From contig NZ_AUDI01000016.1 of NCBI RefSeq assembly GCF_000425385.1, positions 186,001 to 250,000 on the forward strand: DNA of 64,000 nt, in the 5' to 3' direction. Made by a program: the position numbers and the translations under genes. Each line of letters starts with the position of its first letter. The stretch's first letter is position 1. This document shows positions 9,915 to 21,879 of this stretch, piece after piece. The DNA is from Pseudoduganella violaceinigra DSM 15887. Lineage in GTDB: Bacteria; Pseudomonadota; Gammaproteobacteria; Burkholderiales; Burkholderiaceae_D. The notes under the pieces are model-generated. The model was not told the DNA's origin and ran no database searches. It saw only the letters and a list, made by a program, of their open reading frames with translations.

Positions 9915-10817
9915 ATGGACCAACTCGCGGCGCTGCGCGCGCTCCGCCGCGTCGTTGAACTGGGCAGTTTTACCGCTGCCGCCGACGCCCTCGGCATCTC
10001 CCACACCATCGTCTCGCGCCAGGTGCGCCAGCTCGAAGAGCACCTCGGCGCCCAGCTGCTGAACCGCACCACGCGGCGCTTCGCCCTGACTGATGCGGGC
10101 CGCGACTACTACGAGTCGACCCGCGCGGTGCTTGACCTGCTGGACGACGCCGACCGCAACGCCGGCCGCCACCAGGCAGAACCCACCGGCATCCTGCGTA
10201 TCAACGCGCCGATGGCCTTCGGCACCATCGAAGTGGCCCAGTGGCTGCCAGGTTTCATGGCGAAGTATCCCGGGCTGCAAGTGGACCTGGTATGCAATGA
10301 CCGCCTGGTCGACCTGATCGAGGACGGCTTCGACGTCGCCCTGCGGCTGGCGCGCGAATTGCAGGACTCCACCCTGGTCGCGCGCCGCCTGGCCAGCAGC
10401 AAGGTCAAGCTGGTCGCCAGCCCGGCTTACCTGCGCGCGCACGGCGCGCCCGCGATCCCGGCCGACCTGGCGGCGCACAACTGCCTGGTCTACACGGCGG
10501 CCGCCCGCGCCAATGAATGGCTGCTGACGGGTGCGGATGGGACGGAGCATGCCGTCGCCGTGCGCGGCACGCTGCAAGCCAACACCAACATCGCCCTGCG
10601 CGCGGCGGCGGTGGCCGGCGTCGGCATTGCCAATGCCGCCGCCTTCATCGTACGCGAGGACCTGGCGCGCGGCGCGCTGGTCGAGCTGCTGCCCGGCTAT
10701 ACGCCCAAGTCGCGCGAGCTGTACGCCCTTTACCCGCAAAGCCGCCATTTATCGCCCAAGGTACGCGCGTTCGTCGACTATGCCGCGGGCGTCTATCGCA
10801 CTGCCCCCGCCATTTGA
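9915..10817 (+). CDS. LysR-family transcriptional regulator
   Basis: 300 residues. The N-terminal winged helix-turn-helix is at about residues 3-60 (ALRALRRVVELGSFTAAADA, then SRQVRQLEEHLGAQLLNRTTRR), followed by a LysR substrate-binding domain (about 90-290). The closest type is the MBL/YafC-like class, but no target can be named. The ATG directly abuts the fmt stop codon (TAAATG), so it is probably translationally coupled to fmt, an unusual position for a LysR gene. It is convergent with the tautomerase gene, 29 bases away. Confidence 0.9.
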   Translation: MDQLAALRALRRVVELGSFTAAADALGISHTIVSRQVRQLEEHLGAQLLNRTTRRFALTDAGRDYYESTRAVLDLLDDADRNAGRHQAEPTGILRINAPMAFGTIEVAQWLPGFMAKYPGLQVDLVCNDRLVDLIEDGFDVALRLARELQDSTLVARRLASSKVKLVASPAYLRAHGAPAIPADLAAHNCLVYTAAARANEWLLTGADGTEHAVAVRGTLQANTNIALRAAAVAGVGIANAAAFIVREDLARGALVELLPGYTPKSRELYALYPQSRHLSPKVRAFVDYAAGVYRTAPAI

Positions 10818-10846
10818 CGGCGGCAGCGCGGTCGAACAGGCAGTCC

Positions 10847-11248
10847 TTACATCAGCATCTTCTGCACCGCGCGGAACTGCTGCGTAAGGCCGCCCCAGCC
10901 CCAGGCTGCCGGGCGCGCATCGTCGATATGGATGTAGCTCACCTCATGCAGCTCACCCAGCAGCGCCTGCATATCCTTCCACACCGCCGCGATATAGGCC
11001 GCCTTTTCGTTGGCGGTATTGGTCTCGTCGGTGACCTTGATATCGAAGAAGAAACTCGCTTTACCCAGCTCCGCCAGCGATTCGCCGCCCACGAACCATT
11101 GCTCGCGCGGCGTGTAGTGCACGGCGATGGCGGTCAAGGCCGGCGCCTTGTGCAGGATTTCGGCGGTGTGCTTCATCAGGATACTGGTGACTTTTTTGGC
11201 TGGCACTTGTTCCGGGGTGCCGCTGACGGTGATATTCAGGATAGGCAT
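10847..11248 (-). CDS. Tautomerase family protein
   Basis: 133 residues. After Met removal, Pro2 (M-P-I-L-N-I) would be the N-terminal catalytic proline of the tautomerase/MIF superfamily. It is about twice the length of a 4-oxalocrotonate tautomerase subunit, so it may be an internally duplicated or MIF-sized member. The start is well fixed by AAGGAG seven bases before the ATG. The substrate is unknown. It stands alone, convergent with the LysR gene and divergent from metH. Confidence 0.8.
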   Translation of the reverse strand: MPILNITVSGTPEQVPAKKVTSILMKHTAEILHKAPALTAIAVHYTPREQWFVGGESLAELGKASFFFDIKVTDETNTANEKAAYIAAVWKDMQALLGELHEVSYIHIDDARPAAWGWGGLTQQFRAVQKMLM

Positions 11249-11328
11249 TTGGAGCTCCTTCAAAGTGGTTGGTAGATGAAGCCATCTTAGACAGGCGGGC
11301 GGCGAGTTGCTAGCCTTATGGCAACACA

Positions 11329-11355
11329 GGATTTGTGCGCTTTCTGCACAAATCC
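11329..11355. repeat. Perfect 10-bp inverted repeat, 7-base spacer
   Basis: GGATTTGTGC (11329-11338) and GCACAAATCC (11346-11355) are exact reverse complements. No T-run follows on either strand, so it looks more like a protein-binding dyad or mRNA hairpin than a terminator. It lies about 80 bases ahead of the tautomerase start and 275 bases ahead of metH. Confidence 0.6.
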
Positions 11356-11481
11356 CGGCGAACGGGATAAAATTAACTACATAACAACAATTCCATGCTC
11401 CATGCGCGACCTTGTTCCGCTGACCGGGCATGCCGTCCCAGGCGCGCAGCAAGCGCGCCCAACTACGCTGCAACTGCAAGT

Positions 11482-11518
11482 AATGTCCACCGTGGGGTCA
11501 GGAAGAAAAGTGGACATT
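11482..11518. repeat. 9-bp inverted repeat flanking GGGGTCAGGAAG
   Basis: AATGTCCAC (11482-11490) and GTGGACATT (11510-11518) are exact reverse complements around a 19-base spacer containing GGGGTCAGGAAGAAAA. On the plus strand TTTT overlaps the end of the right arm. The GGGGTCAG core recurs in other palindromic elements of this window. The GTGGACATT arm also resembles ends of some insertion sequences, so a mobile-element scar is possible. Confidence 0.45.
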
Positions 11519-11588
11519 TTGTATAAGCAAATGCCGACCTTATCGCCTTGGCGGCCAGCCATGGCCGAGGGCAATTGCTGCTTTGCCG

Positions 11589-11594
11589 TATAAT
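11589..11594 (+). promoter_or_regulatory. Candidate -10 box for metH
   Basis: An exact TATAAT lies 35 bases before the metH ATG. No good -35 hexamer is found at 16-18 bases upstream, so this is only a tentative promoter. Confidence 0.35.
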
Positions 11595-11629
11595 TTCAGG
11601 TCCCCTATTGCCCACCTTTCGATACCCAG

Positions 11630-15397
<3,768 letters not shown>

Positions 15398-15407
15398 AGC
15401 CGGTACC

Positions 15408-15438
15408 CCGGTGTCTGACCCGCGGGGCCAGACACCGG
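15408..15438. repeat. Palindromic element between metH and ABC permease
   Basis: CCGGTGTCTG...CAGACACCGG: arms 15408-15421 and 15425-15438 pair over 10 bp, one mismatch, then 3 bp, with a 3-base loop. There is no T-run, but its place in a convergent 56-base gap fits a bidirectional transcription stop or a REP-like element. It shares the GTCTGACC core and a nearby CTTTACCG with other intergenic elements in this window. Confidence 0.75.
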
Positions 15439-15453
15439 CCTGCGGCTGCCGCT

Positions 15454-16743
15454 TTACCGATTCTGGGCGCGGAAGCGCCAGATCGCCAGCGTCCCGAACA
15501 ACGCCGCAAACGCCAGCTGCACGCCGGCGGTCTGCAAGGCCACATCCATCCCCAGCCCGCGCCACGTCATCGCATCCAGGCCGTCGACCGCCCAGCGCGT
15601 CGGCACGACAAGGGTCAACTGCTGCATCCAGGCCGGGAATACAAAGGTCGGCACCCAGGCCCCGCCCAGCATCACCAGGATCAAGGTGGCAAACACCGCC
15701 AGGCCGCGCGCCGCTTCCGGTGTCTTGCCGAAGGCCGCGATCAGCAGGCCGAACGCCGCCGTCATCAAGGCAAAGCCTCCCACGACCAGCGCAAACCCGG
15801 CCACATTGGTGATTTCCACCTTAAAAATCAGCATGGCGCAGGCGAAAATCGCCACCATCAGGCCCGCGGCAATCATGGCGCCCGACAGCGCGCGCGAGAC
15901 CAGCACCTGCGACATCGTGATCGGCGCCGCCAGCAGGCGGTTCCAGATCCCCATGCGGCGCGCCAGCAGGATGCCGATACCCAGGTCGATCCCCATGAAC
16001 AGGATGAACTGCACACCCATGCCCGCAAACGCGTGCGCATAGGCGTTGTACTTCGGACCGGAGCTGAGCGCCTCATCTTTGGTGGTGAACGGCACGCTCA
16101 AACCGCCGCCGCCCGACACGCCCTCGCCACCGCTCTTCTCCGGCTTGGCTGCCGCGCGCTCCTGGAACTTCTTCAGGCTGCCCAGCAGGTCCCTCAGTGC
16201 CGCCTTGTCTGCGCTGGCGGGCACCTCGTCCAGTCTTTTCAGGCTCTCTTCGGTATATTTGCTGCCCGAGCCGCCGCCCATCACTTCGCCCGTCACGCCC
16301 TGCATCACATGCTGCGTCAGCAGGCCCTTCACCATCGCCAGCACGGTCGATTGCGAAGGATCGTAATACACTGGCAATTCCGGCTTGCTGCCCGGCTGGA
16401 ACAGGGACTGGCCAGCCGCATCGCCAAAACCGGCCGGGATCACCACGGCCACCATCAGCTTGCCCGCGCGGACCTTGTCCTGGGCTTCCTGCAGACTCAA
16501 TTCCTGCACCGTCAGCGCCGCATCGGCCTTCAGCGATGCGCCAATCTTGCGGCCGATCACGCTGCTGTCCTGCTGCACCAGGCCGATTTCAATCTTGCTG
16601 CTGTTGCTGCCCGCGGCGCCGCCGAACAAGGAGCCGAAGAAGGCAGCCAGCACAATCGGCATCAGCAGGTTGAGCATCAGCGCGCGCTTGTCGTTCAGGT
16701 AAAGGATCAGATCCTTGCGGATCATGGCAATCATTGCTGTCAT
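15454..16743 (-). CDS. ABC-2 type exporter permease
   Basis: 429 residues. One N-terminal membrane segment (about 22-40), a periplasmic region of about 200 residues, and five or six C-terminal membrane segments (about 225-425) give the ABC2_membrane_3 / NatB-like layout. It would pair with the ATPase encoded 9 bases upstream to form an exporter of ions, lipids or drugs; the substrate cannot be read from sequence. The ATG at 16743 is preceded by AAGGAA. Confidence 0.88.
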   Translation of the reverse strand: MTAMIAMIRKDLILYLNDKRALMLNLLMPIVLAAFFGSLFGGAAGSNSSKIEIGLVQQDSSVIGRKIGASLKADAALTVQELSLQEAQDKVRAGKLMVAVVIPAGFGDAAGQSLFQPGSKPELPVYYDPSQSTVLAMVKGLLTQHVMQGVTGEVMGGGSGSKYTEESLKRLDEVPASADKAALRDLLGSLKKFQERAAAKPEKSGGEGVSGGGGLSVPFTTKDEALSSGPKYNAYAHAFAGMGVQFILFMGIDLGIGILLARRMGIWNRLLAAPITMSQVLVSRALSGAMIAAGLMVAIFACAMLIFKVEITNVAGFALVVGGFALMTAAFGLLIAAFGKTPEAARGLAVFATLILVMLGGAWVPTFVFPAWMQQLTLVVPTRWAVDGLDAMTWRGLGMDVALQTAGVQLAFAALFGTLAIWRFRAQNR

Positions 16744-16752
16744 TGGAATTCC

Positions 16753-17691
16753 TTAGTCGCGCAGGGTGCGGCCGGTCAGGGAGAGGAAGATGTCTTCCAG
16801 CTTGGTGCGGGCGGTGGCGAAATGCGCCAGCCGGTGGCCCTGCTCGTCCAGCCAGCGCAGCACCGGCGCCGCATGGGCACTGTCGTGCAGGCTGATGTCG
16901 AACTGGGCGCCAGCGCGGCGCACGCCGGCCACGCCGGGCAAGCCCGCCAATGCGCTCAGCAGCGTTTCGGCCGGCGCCGCGGCGGCATCGGCCAGCTCGA
17001 CCTGCAGGGCCGCTTGCGCCGGCAGGCGGCGGTACAGCTCCGCAGGCGGCGCGTCCGCCAGCACCTTGCCGTGGTCGATGATCACGATATGGTCGGCCAG
17101 GCGCTCCACCTCCTCCATGTAATGGCTGGTGTAGATCAGCGAGCGGCCCTGCGCCTTCAAGGCCTCCAGAGTGTCGAAGATGGCATTGCGGCTTTGCGGA
17201 TCGACGCCCACGGTCGGTTCGTCGAGGATCAGCAGCTGCGGGTCGTGCAGTAGCGCGGCGCCGATATTCAGGCGGCGCTTCATGCCGCCCGAGAACGTGG
17301 AAGGCTTCTCCTTCGCCCGGTCCGACAAGCCGACCAGCGCCAGCACCTCTTGCGCACGCTGGTTCAGCGCCGCCCCCTTCATGCCGTACAGCGCGCCGAA
17401 CAGCTTGAGGTTCTCGATCGCGGGCAGCTCCTCGTATAGCGCCAGATCCTGCGGCACCAGCCCCAGTTTCTGCTTGGCCGGGCTGGCGCCCTGCCCGACC
17501 GGCTGGCCGTCCAGCGTAACGGTGCCGCTGTCCGCCTGGATCAATCCGCAGATCATGCCGACGGTGGTCGACTTGCCCGCACCGTTCGGTCCCAGCAGCC
17601 CGACAGTCTGGCCGCGCTGCACCTGGAACGACACGCCGTCGACGGCGCGCCGCGCCCCGTAAGTCTTGCTCAATCCACTGACACTAAGCAC
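16753..17691 (-). CDS. ABC transporter ATP-binding protein
   Basis: 312 residues from a GTG start with GGAGGAG eight bases upstream. Walker A (GPNGAGKST, about 35-43), the signature (FSGGMKRR), Walker B (LLILDEPT) and the switch histidine region (YTSHYMEEVE) are intact. The C-terminal ~90 residues are the extension typical of NatA/DrrA-type exporters. Forms an operon with the permease. Odd point: the leader consists almost wholly of the terminator of the preceding EAL-HDOD gene, so its promoter is not evident. Confidence 0.93.
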   Translation of the reverse strand: MLSVSGLSKTYGARRAVDGVSFQVQRGQTVGLLGPNGAGKSTTVGMICGLIQADSGTVTLDGQPVGQGASPAKQKLGLVPQDLALYEELPAIENLKLFGALYGMKGAALNQRAQEVLALVGLSDRAKEKPSTFSGGMKRRLNIGAALLHDPQLLILDEPTVGVDPQSRNAIFDTLEALKAQGRSLIYTSHYMEEVERLADHIVIIDHGKVLADAPPAELYRRLPAQAALQVELADAAAAPAETLLSALAGLPGVAGVRRAGAQFDISLHDSAHAAPVLRWLDEQGHRLAHFATARTKLEDIFLSLTGRTLRD

Positions 17692-17703
17692 TGTTTCTCC
17701 TCC

Positions 17704-17733
17704 AAAAAAAACGGCGCCGCTGCTGCGGCGCCG
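17704..17733 (-). terminator. Strong terminator after the EAL-HDOD gene
   Basis: On the minus strand: a perfect 9-bp GC stem (CGGCGCCGC / GCGGCGCCG) with a 4-base loop, followed by eight Ts. The T-run ends next to the Shine-Dalgarno of the downstream ABC ATPase gene, which is unusual. Confidence 0.93.
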
Positions 17734-17751
17734 CTATCTGTGCGCGTACCT

Positions 17752-19035
17752 CTAAAGGGCGTAGCGCACGACGTTGTCACTCCATTCGAATGCCGACATT
17801 TCCAGCTCCACCAGTTCCTCGGTCGAAATCGCGAGGTCGGCCAGCGCCGGCAGGATGCGCGTATCCATGTCTTCCAGGCGCTCGATGCATTCGGCCAGCT
17901 TGAGCAGGTCGCCGAAGAAGCCGCCACGGAACATCAGCGCTTCGCAGACTTCGTCGCCCATTGGAATCTGGGTGAGGATTTCCTGCATCGGGATGCCGAA
18001 CAGCGTATCCATCAGCGACATGATGCCGACGGTGAAAGCGATATCGGCCACATGGCGGTGCGCCGGCCGCAGCTTGGTGGCCAGCAGTTCCAGCAGGCGG
18101 CCGCGCGTGGTGGCCAGCATCAGCAAAGGCGTCATCGAGTGGCCGCGCTTGCCCGGCTCGGCGTACAGCATGATCTGCAGCCAGCGCTGCAATTGGCGGC
18201 GCCCCAGGATATGCACGGCCTGGCTCAGGGAATCGATGCGCTGGCGGGCGCCGACCGCCGGCGTGTTCACCAGACGCAGCAGGTTCAGCGCCAGCGACAC
18301 GTCCTTCTTGATGGCGCGCTCGATGTCGGCGTTGTCCGCATCGGAGGTCACCAGGGTCATCAGCTCCATCACCGCCAACTGCGACGGCGACAGCTTCTTG
18401 CCGCTCATGATGACCGGCTTGGCGAAGTAATAGCCCTGGAAGTAATCGCAGCCCAGGTCCAGGCAGTTCTTGAATTCGTCGCGGTTCTCGACCTTGCAGG
18501 CCACCAGCTTCTTGCCGTCCTGCTTGAAGCGCGGCGCCAGGCGTACCAGGCCATCCAGCGGCATGGCGCGCATCGACAGCTTGACGTATTCCACCATCGG
18601 CAGCAGCGCCGGCAGTTGCGGCGAATCGGGGTTGATGTCGTCGAGCGCGAAGCGGAAACCGTGGCTGACCAGCTCCGACATGCGCGATAGTACTTCCGGC
18701 GCCAGGGCCGTTGCCCCGCTCACCTCCAGCACCAGTTTTTCGCGCGGCAGGAAGCCGAAGATATCGCTCAGGATGGCGTCCGCATCGACATTGACGAAGC
18801 CGATGGCGTCGCCAATCGTGCGCTCCATGCCCAGTTGCGCCGCATGGGCGATCACTGCCGCGGTGGCCGACAGCGGGGAAGTATTGATATTTGCGGGCCC
18901 GACGGGAGCGTTGCGAAAAAGCAACTCATAGCCGAACAGGGCCTGGTTCCGGTCCAAGATCGGCTGCCGGCCCAGATAGAATTCGCGAACTTTCAGGCTC
19001 TGGGAGGCCGCATCGTTGCTGGAAAGGTCGATCAT
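17752..19035 (-). CDS. EAL-HDOD signalling protein, degenerate EAL
   Basis: 427 residues. The N-terminal EAL-like domain (about 15-220) keeps the barrel outline (FYLGRQPILDRNQALFGYELL, YVKLS, LGCDYFQGYYFAKP). The metal site is altered: the usual DDFGTGYSS-type motif is replaced by DDINPDS, so phosphodiesterase activity on cyclic di-GMP is unlikely. A HDOD domain follows (about 220-410). Proteins of this architecture act as c-di-GMP-related signal proteins without catalysis. ATG at 19035, with AGGAA upstream. Confidence 0.9.
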   Translation of the reverse strand: MIDLSSNDAASQSLKVREFYLGRQPILDRNQALFGYELLFRNAPVGPANINTSPLSATAAVIAHAAQLGMERTIGDAIGFVNVDADAILSDIFGFLPREKLVLEVSGATALAPEVLSRMSELVSHGFRFALDDINPDSPQLPALLPMVEYVKLSMRAMPLDGLVRLAPRFKQDGKKLVACKVENRDEFKNCLDLGCDYFQGYYFAKPVIMSGKKLSPSQLAVMELMTLVTSDADNADIERAIKKDVSLALNLLRLVNTPAVGARQRIDSLSQAVHILGRRQLQRWLQIMLYAEPGKRGHSMTPLLMLATTRGRLLELLATKLRPAHRHVADIAFTVGIMSLMDTLFGIPMQEILTQIPMGDEVCEALMFRGGFFGDLLKLAECIERLEDMDTRILPALADLAISTEELVELEMSAFEWSDNVVRYAL

Positions 19036-19090
19036 AGGGAGATTCCTGACGTGTACTAACATTTTGGCATCAAAATATGCCGGTGTCTGT

Positions 19091-19876
19091 CTAAATTTGC
19101 TCGAAGTCCCGTTTCTGCGGCAGGCCATCCACAAAGCATTTCATCTCGCCCGCCGAGAAGGGAGTCCATTGTTCATTGGTAGTTAGCGGCTGGGTGACGA
19201 TCACGGCAACCCGGTCGTTCGGCGTGGTGACCTGGGAAAAGTCGACGCTCACATCCTCATCCGACAACTTGGCCTTATCAAAAGGATACTGGCGCACGAT
19301 GTAGTGCAGATTGGTCGAGCAGTGCGCAAACATGGCGCGGCCGTCGGACAGCATCATATTGAAGGTACCGTGGGCCGCAATGCTGCGCACCGTCTTCTCC
19401 ACCTGGGCGCGCAGCATCGGCAGCGGCGGGCAGGTGTCGCCGAAGCGCTCGCTCAGTTCCTGCAGGATCAGGCAGAAGGCCTGCTCGCTGTCGGTGGTAC
19501 CGACGGGACGGAAGGGCCCGTGCAGCACCGGCGCGAACTCCTTCAGGTCGCCATTATGGGCGAACACCCAGTAGCGGCCCCACAATTCGCGCACGAAGGG
19601 ATGGCAGTTTTCCAGCATGACCTCGCCCTGCGTGGCCTTGCGGATGTGTGCGATCACATTCTTCGACTTGATCGGGTAGTTCTTGATCAGCTCCGCGATC
19701 GGCGAATGGATGGCGGCCTGGTGGTCGACAAAATGCCGCACGCCGGCGCCTTCGAAAAAGGCGATGCCCCAGCCGTCATGGTGGGTATCGGTCTGGCCGC
19801 CACGCAGGGCAAAGCCGGTAAAACTGAACACAATGTCGGTCGGGACATTGCAGTTCATCGCTAATAATTGGCACAT
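19091..19876 (-). CDS. Class II glutamine amidotransferase (YafJ-like)
   Basis: 261 residues. After Met removal Cys2 is the N-terminal nucleophile (M-C-Q-L-L). The glutaminase signature segments are visible: DGWGIAFF, AHIRKAT, FAHNGDL and TTDSEQAF. It has only the glutaminase domain and no synthase partner domain, like E. coli YafJ, whose acceptor is unknown. Lies between the accessory run and the EAL-HDOD gene. Confidence 0.9.
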   Translation of the reverse strand: MCQLLAMNCNVPTDIVFSFTGFALRGGQTDTHHDGWGIAFFEGAGVRHFVDHQAAIHSPIAELIKNYPIKSKNVIAHIRKATQGEVMLENCHPFVRELWGRYWVFAHNGDLKEFAPVLHGPFRPVGTTDSEQAFCLILQELSERFGDTCPPLPMLRAQVEKTVRSIAAHGTFNMMLSDGRAMFAHCSTNLHYIVRQYPFDKAKLSDEDVSVDFSQVTTPNDRVAVIVTQPLTTNEQWTPFSAGEMKCFVDGLPQKRDFEQI

Positions 19877-19919
19877 CCCTCAACTTTAACAGGTTGGGGA
19901 GCCGAGGCAACAATACGTG

Positions 19920-20399
19920 CTAAGGCATGTCATTCTGCGCCAGGAAGCCGGGGGTGATACATTCCGGGAAATATGAGTATTTGCCGGACGCCAAAGAATC
20001 CATCAGCGACAACAAGATTGCGGACCGCCACTGGTTGATGGTGTTCCAGGAGGTTTGGTCCAGCACGGAAAAGTAAGCCGCGGACAGGCGCTCCGGATCA
20101 TTCTCGGGAGCACTGATCTTGACGTCGCCGATCCGCTTTGCCAATTCAGGCAGTGGGCCATCGCACCTGGCCAGATAATTATGGAAAAGGATCTCGTACT
20201 GCATCCCCATCTCGCCTTGCTCCTGCACGGTCTTGAGGATTCCATGCCTTTTTTGGAATTCCACCAGGTCGTCAGACAGGCGCGATGCCAGGGTCCAGAT
20301 AAAGCGATCCTCATACACGATGGAACGCGGCAGCGCATCAGCGGCGAAGGCAGGCATGCTTAACAACGCAGCTAAACAGATCGAGAATAAGAAGCGCAA
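19920..20399 (-). CDS. Hypothetical secreted protein
   Basis: 159 residues with a clear signal peptide (RFLFSICLAALLSMPAFAA, cleavage near residue 20). No domain recognised. The mature part is about 140 residues, mostly helical, with two cysteines (CDGPLPELA and the C-terminal ECITPGF). The start is TTG at 20399, supported by CAGGAAA about 8 bases upstream. It is the last of seven closely spaced minus-strand accessory genes. Confidence 0.75.
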   Translation of the reverse strand: MRFLFSICLAALLSMPAFAADALPRSIVYEDRFIWTLASRLSDDLVEFQKRHGILKTVQEQGEMGMQYEILFHNYLARCDGPLPELAKRIGDVKISAPENDPERLSAAYFSVLDQTSWNTINQWRSAILLSLMDSLASGKYSYFPECITPGFLAQNDMP

Positions 20400-20453
20400 G
20401 GGAGTTTCCTGGTAAGGTCATTGAAGGAATTCCAGCGATGATACTGGAGTACT

Positions 20454-20837
20454 TCAGCCGCAGGCACTGACCATAACGTAATAACCGTCTGGGTCACGCA
20501 GTGCAAACTCCAATGTGCCGGCATTGGGATTCACGCCGGGCTCCGCCTCCAGCTTCATTGCCCGAGCGCGCGCCCTGGCCAGGCAAGCGTCGAAATCGTC
20601 CACGCGGAAGAACAGCAGCAAGCCGTTGCCGGGTTGCGCCGGGCCAGGACTTTCCAGCGTGGGATGGTCATGCGAGCCCCATTGGTGAAGGCAAAGCAGG
20701 ACCGTTCCATCCTCATCGACGATTTGTCCGAAGAAATCGTGGGCGGGGCCAGTCCTCGATTGTCCAAACAAGGACTGGTACCAGTCGAAGCTTCGAGCGA
20801 CATCGGCGACGCCGATGATGGTCCAGGTCCGTTTCAT
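20454..20837 (-). CDS. VOC / glyoxalase-fold protein
   Basis: 127 residues from ATG at 20837, which has GGGAGGG five bases upstream. The ending (LEFALRDPDGYYVMVSACG) and the FDWYQSLFG and FFRVDDFDACLARA segments are typical of the vicinal-oxygen-chelate fold used by glyoxalases, dioxygenases and antibiotic-binding proteins. Substrate unknown. It follows the ankyrin gene by 19 bases. Confidence 0.85.
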   Translation of the reverse strand: MKRTWTIIGVADVARSFDWYQSLFGQSRTGPAHDFFGQIVDEDGTVLLCLHQWGSHDHPTLESPGPAQPGNGLLLFFRVDDFDACLARARARAMKLEAEPGVNPNAGTLEFALRDPDGYYVMVSACG

Positions 20838-20856
20838 ACGCCCTCCCGTGATCCGC

Positions 20857-21861
20857 CTATCGCTTGTATTCCGTCCGCCCAAGCGGGATCGGGACCGGAT
20901 GTTGCGCAACCCAGGCGACTGCAAGCTGGGCCATGCGAGCGCTGTCCTTGACCAGCTCCGACGCCGGCTCCGCGAGCGCAAGGTGCTTCACAAAGGCTTC
21001 CGCCATGGCCTTGTAATCCGCATCCCAATTGACCCCGCCATTTCCCTCCAGTTCATTGGCGATGCGTCCTGAAATACGAATCACCTCGCCTTGCACCGTC
21101 GCCGCAGGGCCGCTGGATGGCACCAGGAACGCCCACAGCATATCGTGCTGTTCCTGCCAGCTTCCGCCCTGCACGGCAATTGGTGCAGTCCCGTCATGGA
21201 TAAGGCGTGGCGCAACCGGTGCGGCGCCAAACAGCTCGTATAGGCGGTTCAGGCCAGCGCTGGCGGCGTCACGCAAGTCCGGATTGAATGCGCTCCGGTG
21301 AAACTCAAAAGTCTTGCCGAGTTCCGCCACGACTTGCTTCATCGCGGGGGATGTCGAAGCGCCTGCCGCCAGAAGAAGCTCGGCCAGCGGCGCCATATCC
21401 TCAAGGTCAACGTTGCGGCAGCGGCGTAAGGCCAATTCCAGCGGAGTCAATCCGTCGCGATTGAGCGCATTGACGTCCGCCCCTCGCTCGACCAGGAGAC
21501 GCGCATTCGGGACGTTGTATGAATCGGCTGCGGCGTGCAGCGGCGTACCGATCGATGCGTTGCTGTTCAGGTCAGCGCCCAATTCAAGCAGCCCCGCAAT
21601 ACTCCCGAGGCGACTCCGGGCACGCGAGTGAAGCGGGGTGTTACCCCGCACGTCCGACGCCGACAAATCGGCGCCTTCAGCGACCAGCCAGCGCTCCAGT
21701 TCTGGAGAGCAGTCATCGAAGGCCAGCGCAGTCTCTTTCGCACTGCCGCCACGTGCGTTGATATCGCACGTCTCAAAAACCGTTTGCAACTGCGCCAGGT
21801 CGCCCGCCTTCAGCAGGTCCTCGAAGTTTTTTGGTAAGAGTTTTTTCTTCGCCTTTGCCAT
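20857..21861 (-). CDS. Ankyrin-repeat protein
   Basis: 334 residues from ATG at 21861. About four or five ankyrin repeats occupy residues 15-175 (for example DVRGNTPLHSRARSRLGSIAGLL, GTPLHAAADSYN, NRDGLTPLELALRR). The C-terminal ~150 residues hold an unrecognised domain with a hydrophobic core (WQEQHDMLWAFLVPSSG). No signal peptide, so probably a cytoplasmic protein-protein interaction module. Neighbours are a GST-like and a VOC protein on the same strand. Confidence 0.85.
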   Translation of the reverse strand: MAKAKKKLLPKNFEDLLKAGDLAQLQTVFETCDINARGGSAKETALAFDDCSPELERWLVAEGADLSASDVRGNTPLHSRARSRLGSIAGLLELGADLNSNASIGTPLHAAADSYNVPNARLLVERGADVNALNRDGLTPLELALRRCRNVDLEDMAPLAELLLAAGASTSPAMKQVVAELGKTFEFHRSAFNPDLRDAASAGLNRLYELFGAAPVAPRLIHDGTAPIAVQGGSWQEQHDMLWAFLVPSSGPAATVQGEVIRISGRIANELEGNGGVNWDADYKAMAEAFVKHLALAEPASELVKDSARMAQLAVAWVAQHPVPIPLGRTEYKR

Positions 21862-21879
21862 CACTGCTCAACTGTGAAT

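Larger units (their letters stand above)
11249..11629. other. 381-base gene-free region upstream of metH
   Basis: No convincing gene was seen; a 91-codon open frame on the plus strand has no Shine-Dalgarno and no family resemblance. The region holds two perfect inverted repeats (listed separately) and a -10-like TATAAT close to metH. No cobalamin, SAM or SAH riboswitch was recognised by eye, although a covariance search would be needed to exclude one. Confidence 0.6.

Noticed and set aside
8865-10748. 627-codon minus-strand open frame over fmt and LysR
   Set aside because: Shadow of two well-identified plus-strand genes.
11482-11518. Complete insertion sequence
   Set aside because: Only short inverted arms are present and no transposase gene lies near; at most a scar.
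11318-11593. 91-codon open frame upstream of metH
   Set aside because: No Shine-Dalgarno, no recognisable sequence, crosses an inverted repeat and the candidate metH -10 box.
11249-11629. SAH, SAM or cobalamin riboswitch ahead of metH
   Set aside because: No conserved B12-box or SAH/SAM core was recognised by eye; an Rfam covariance search would decide.
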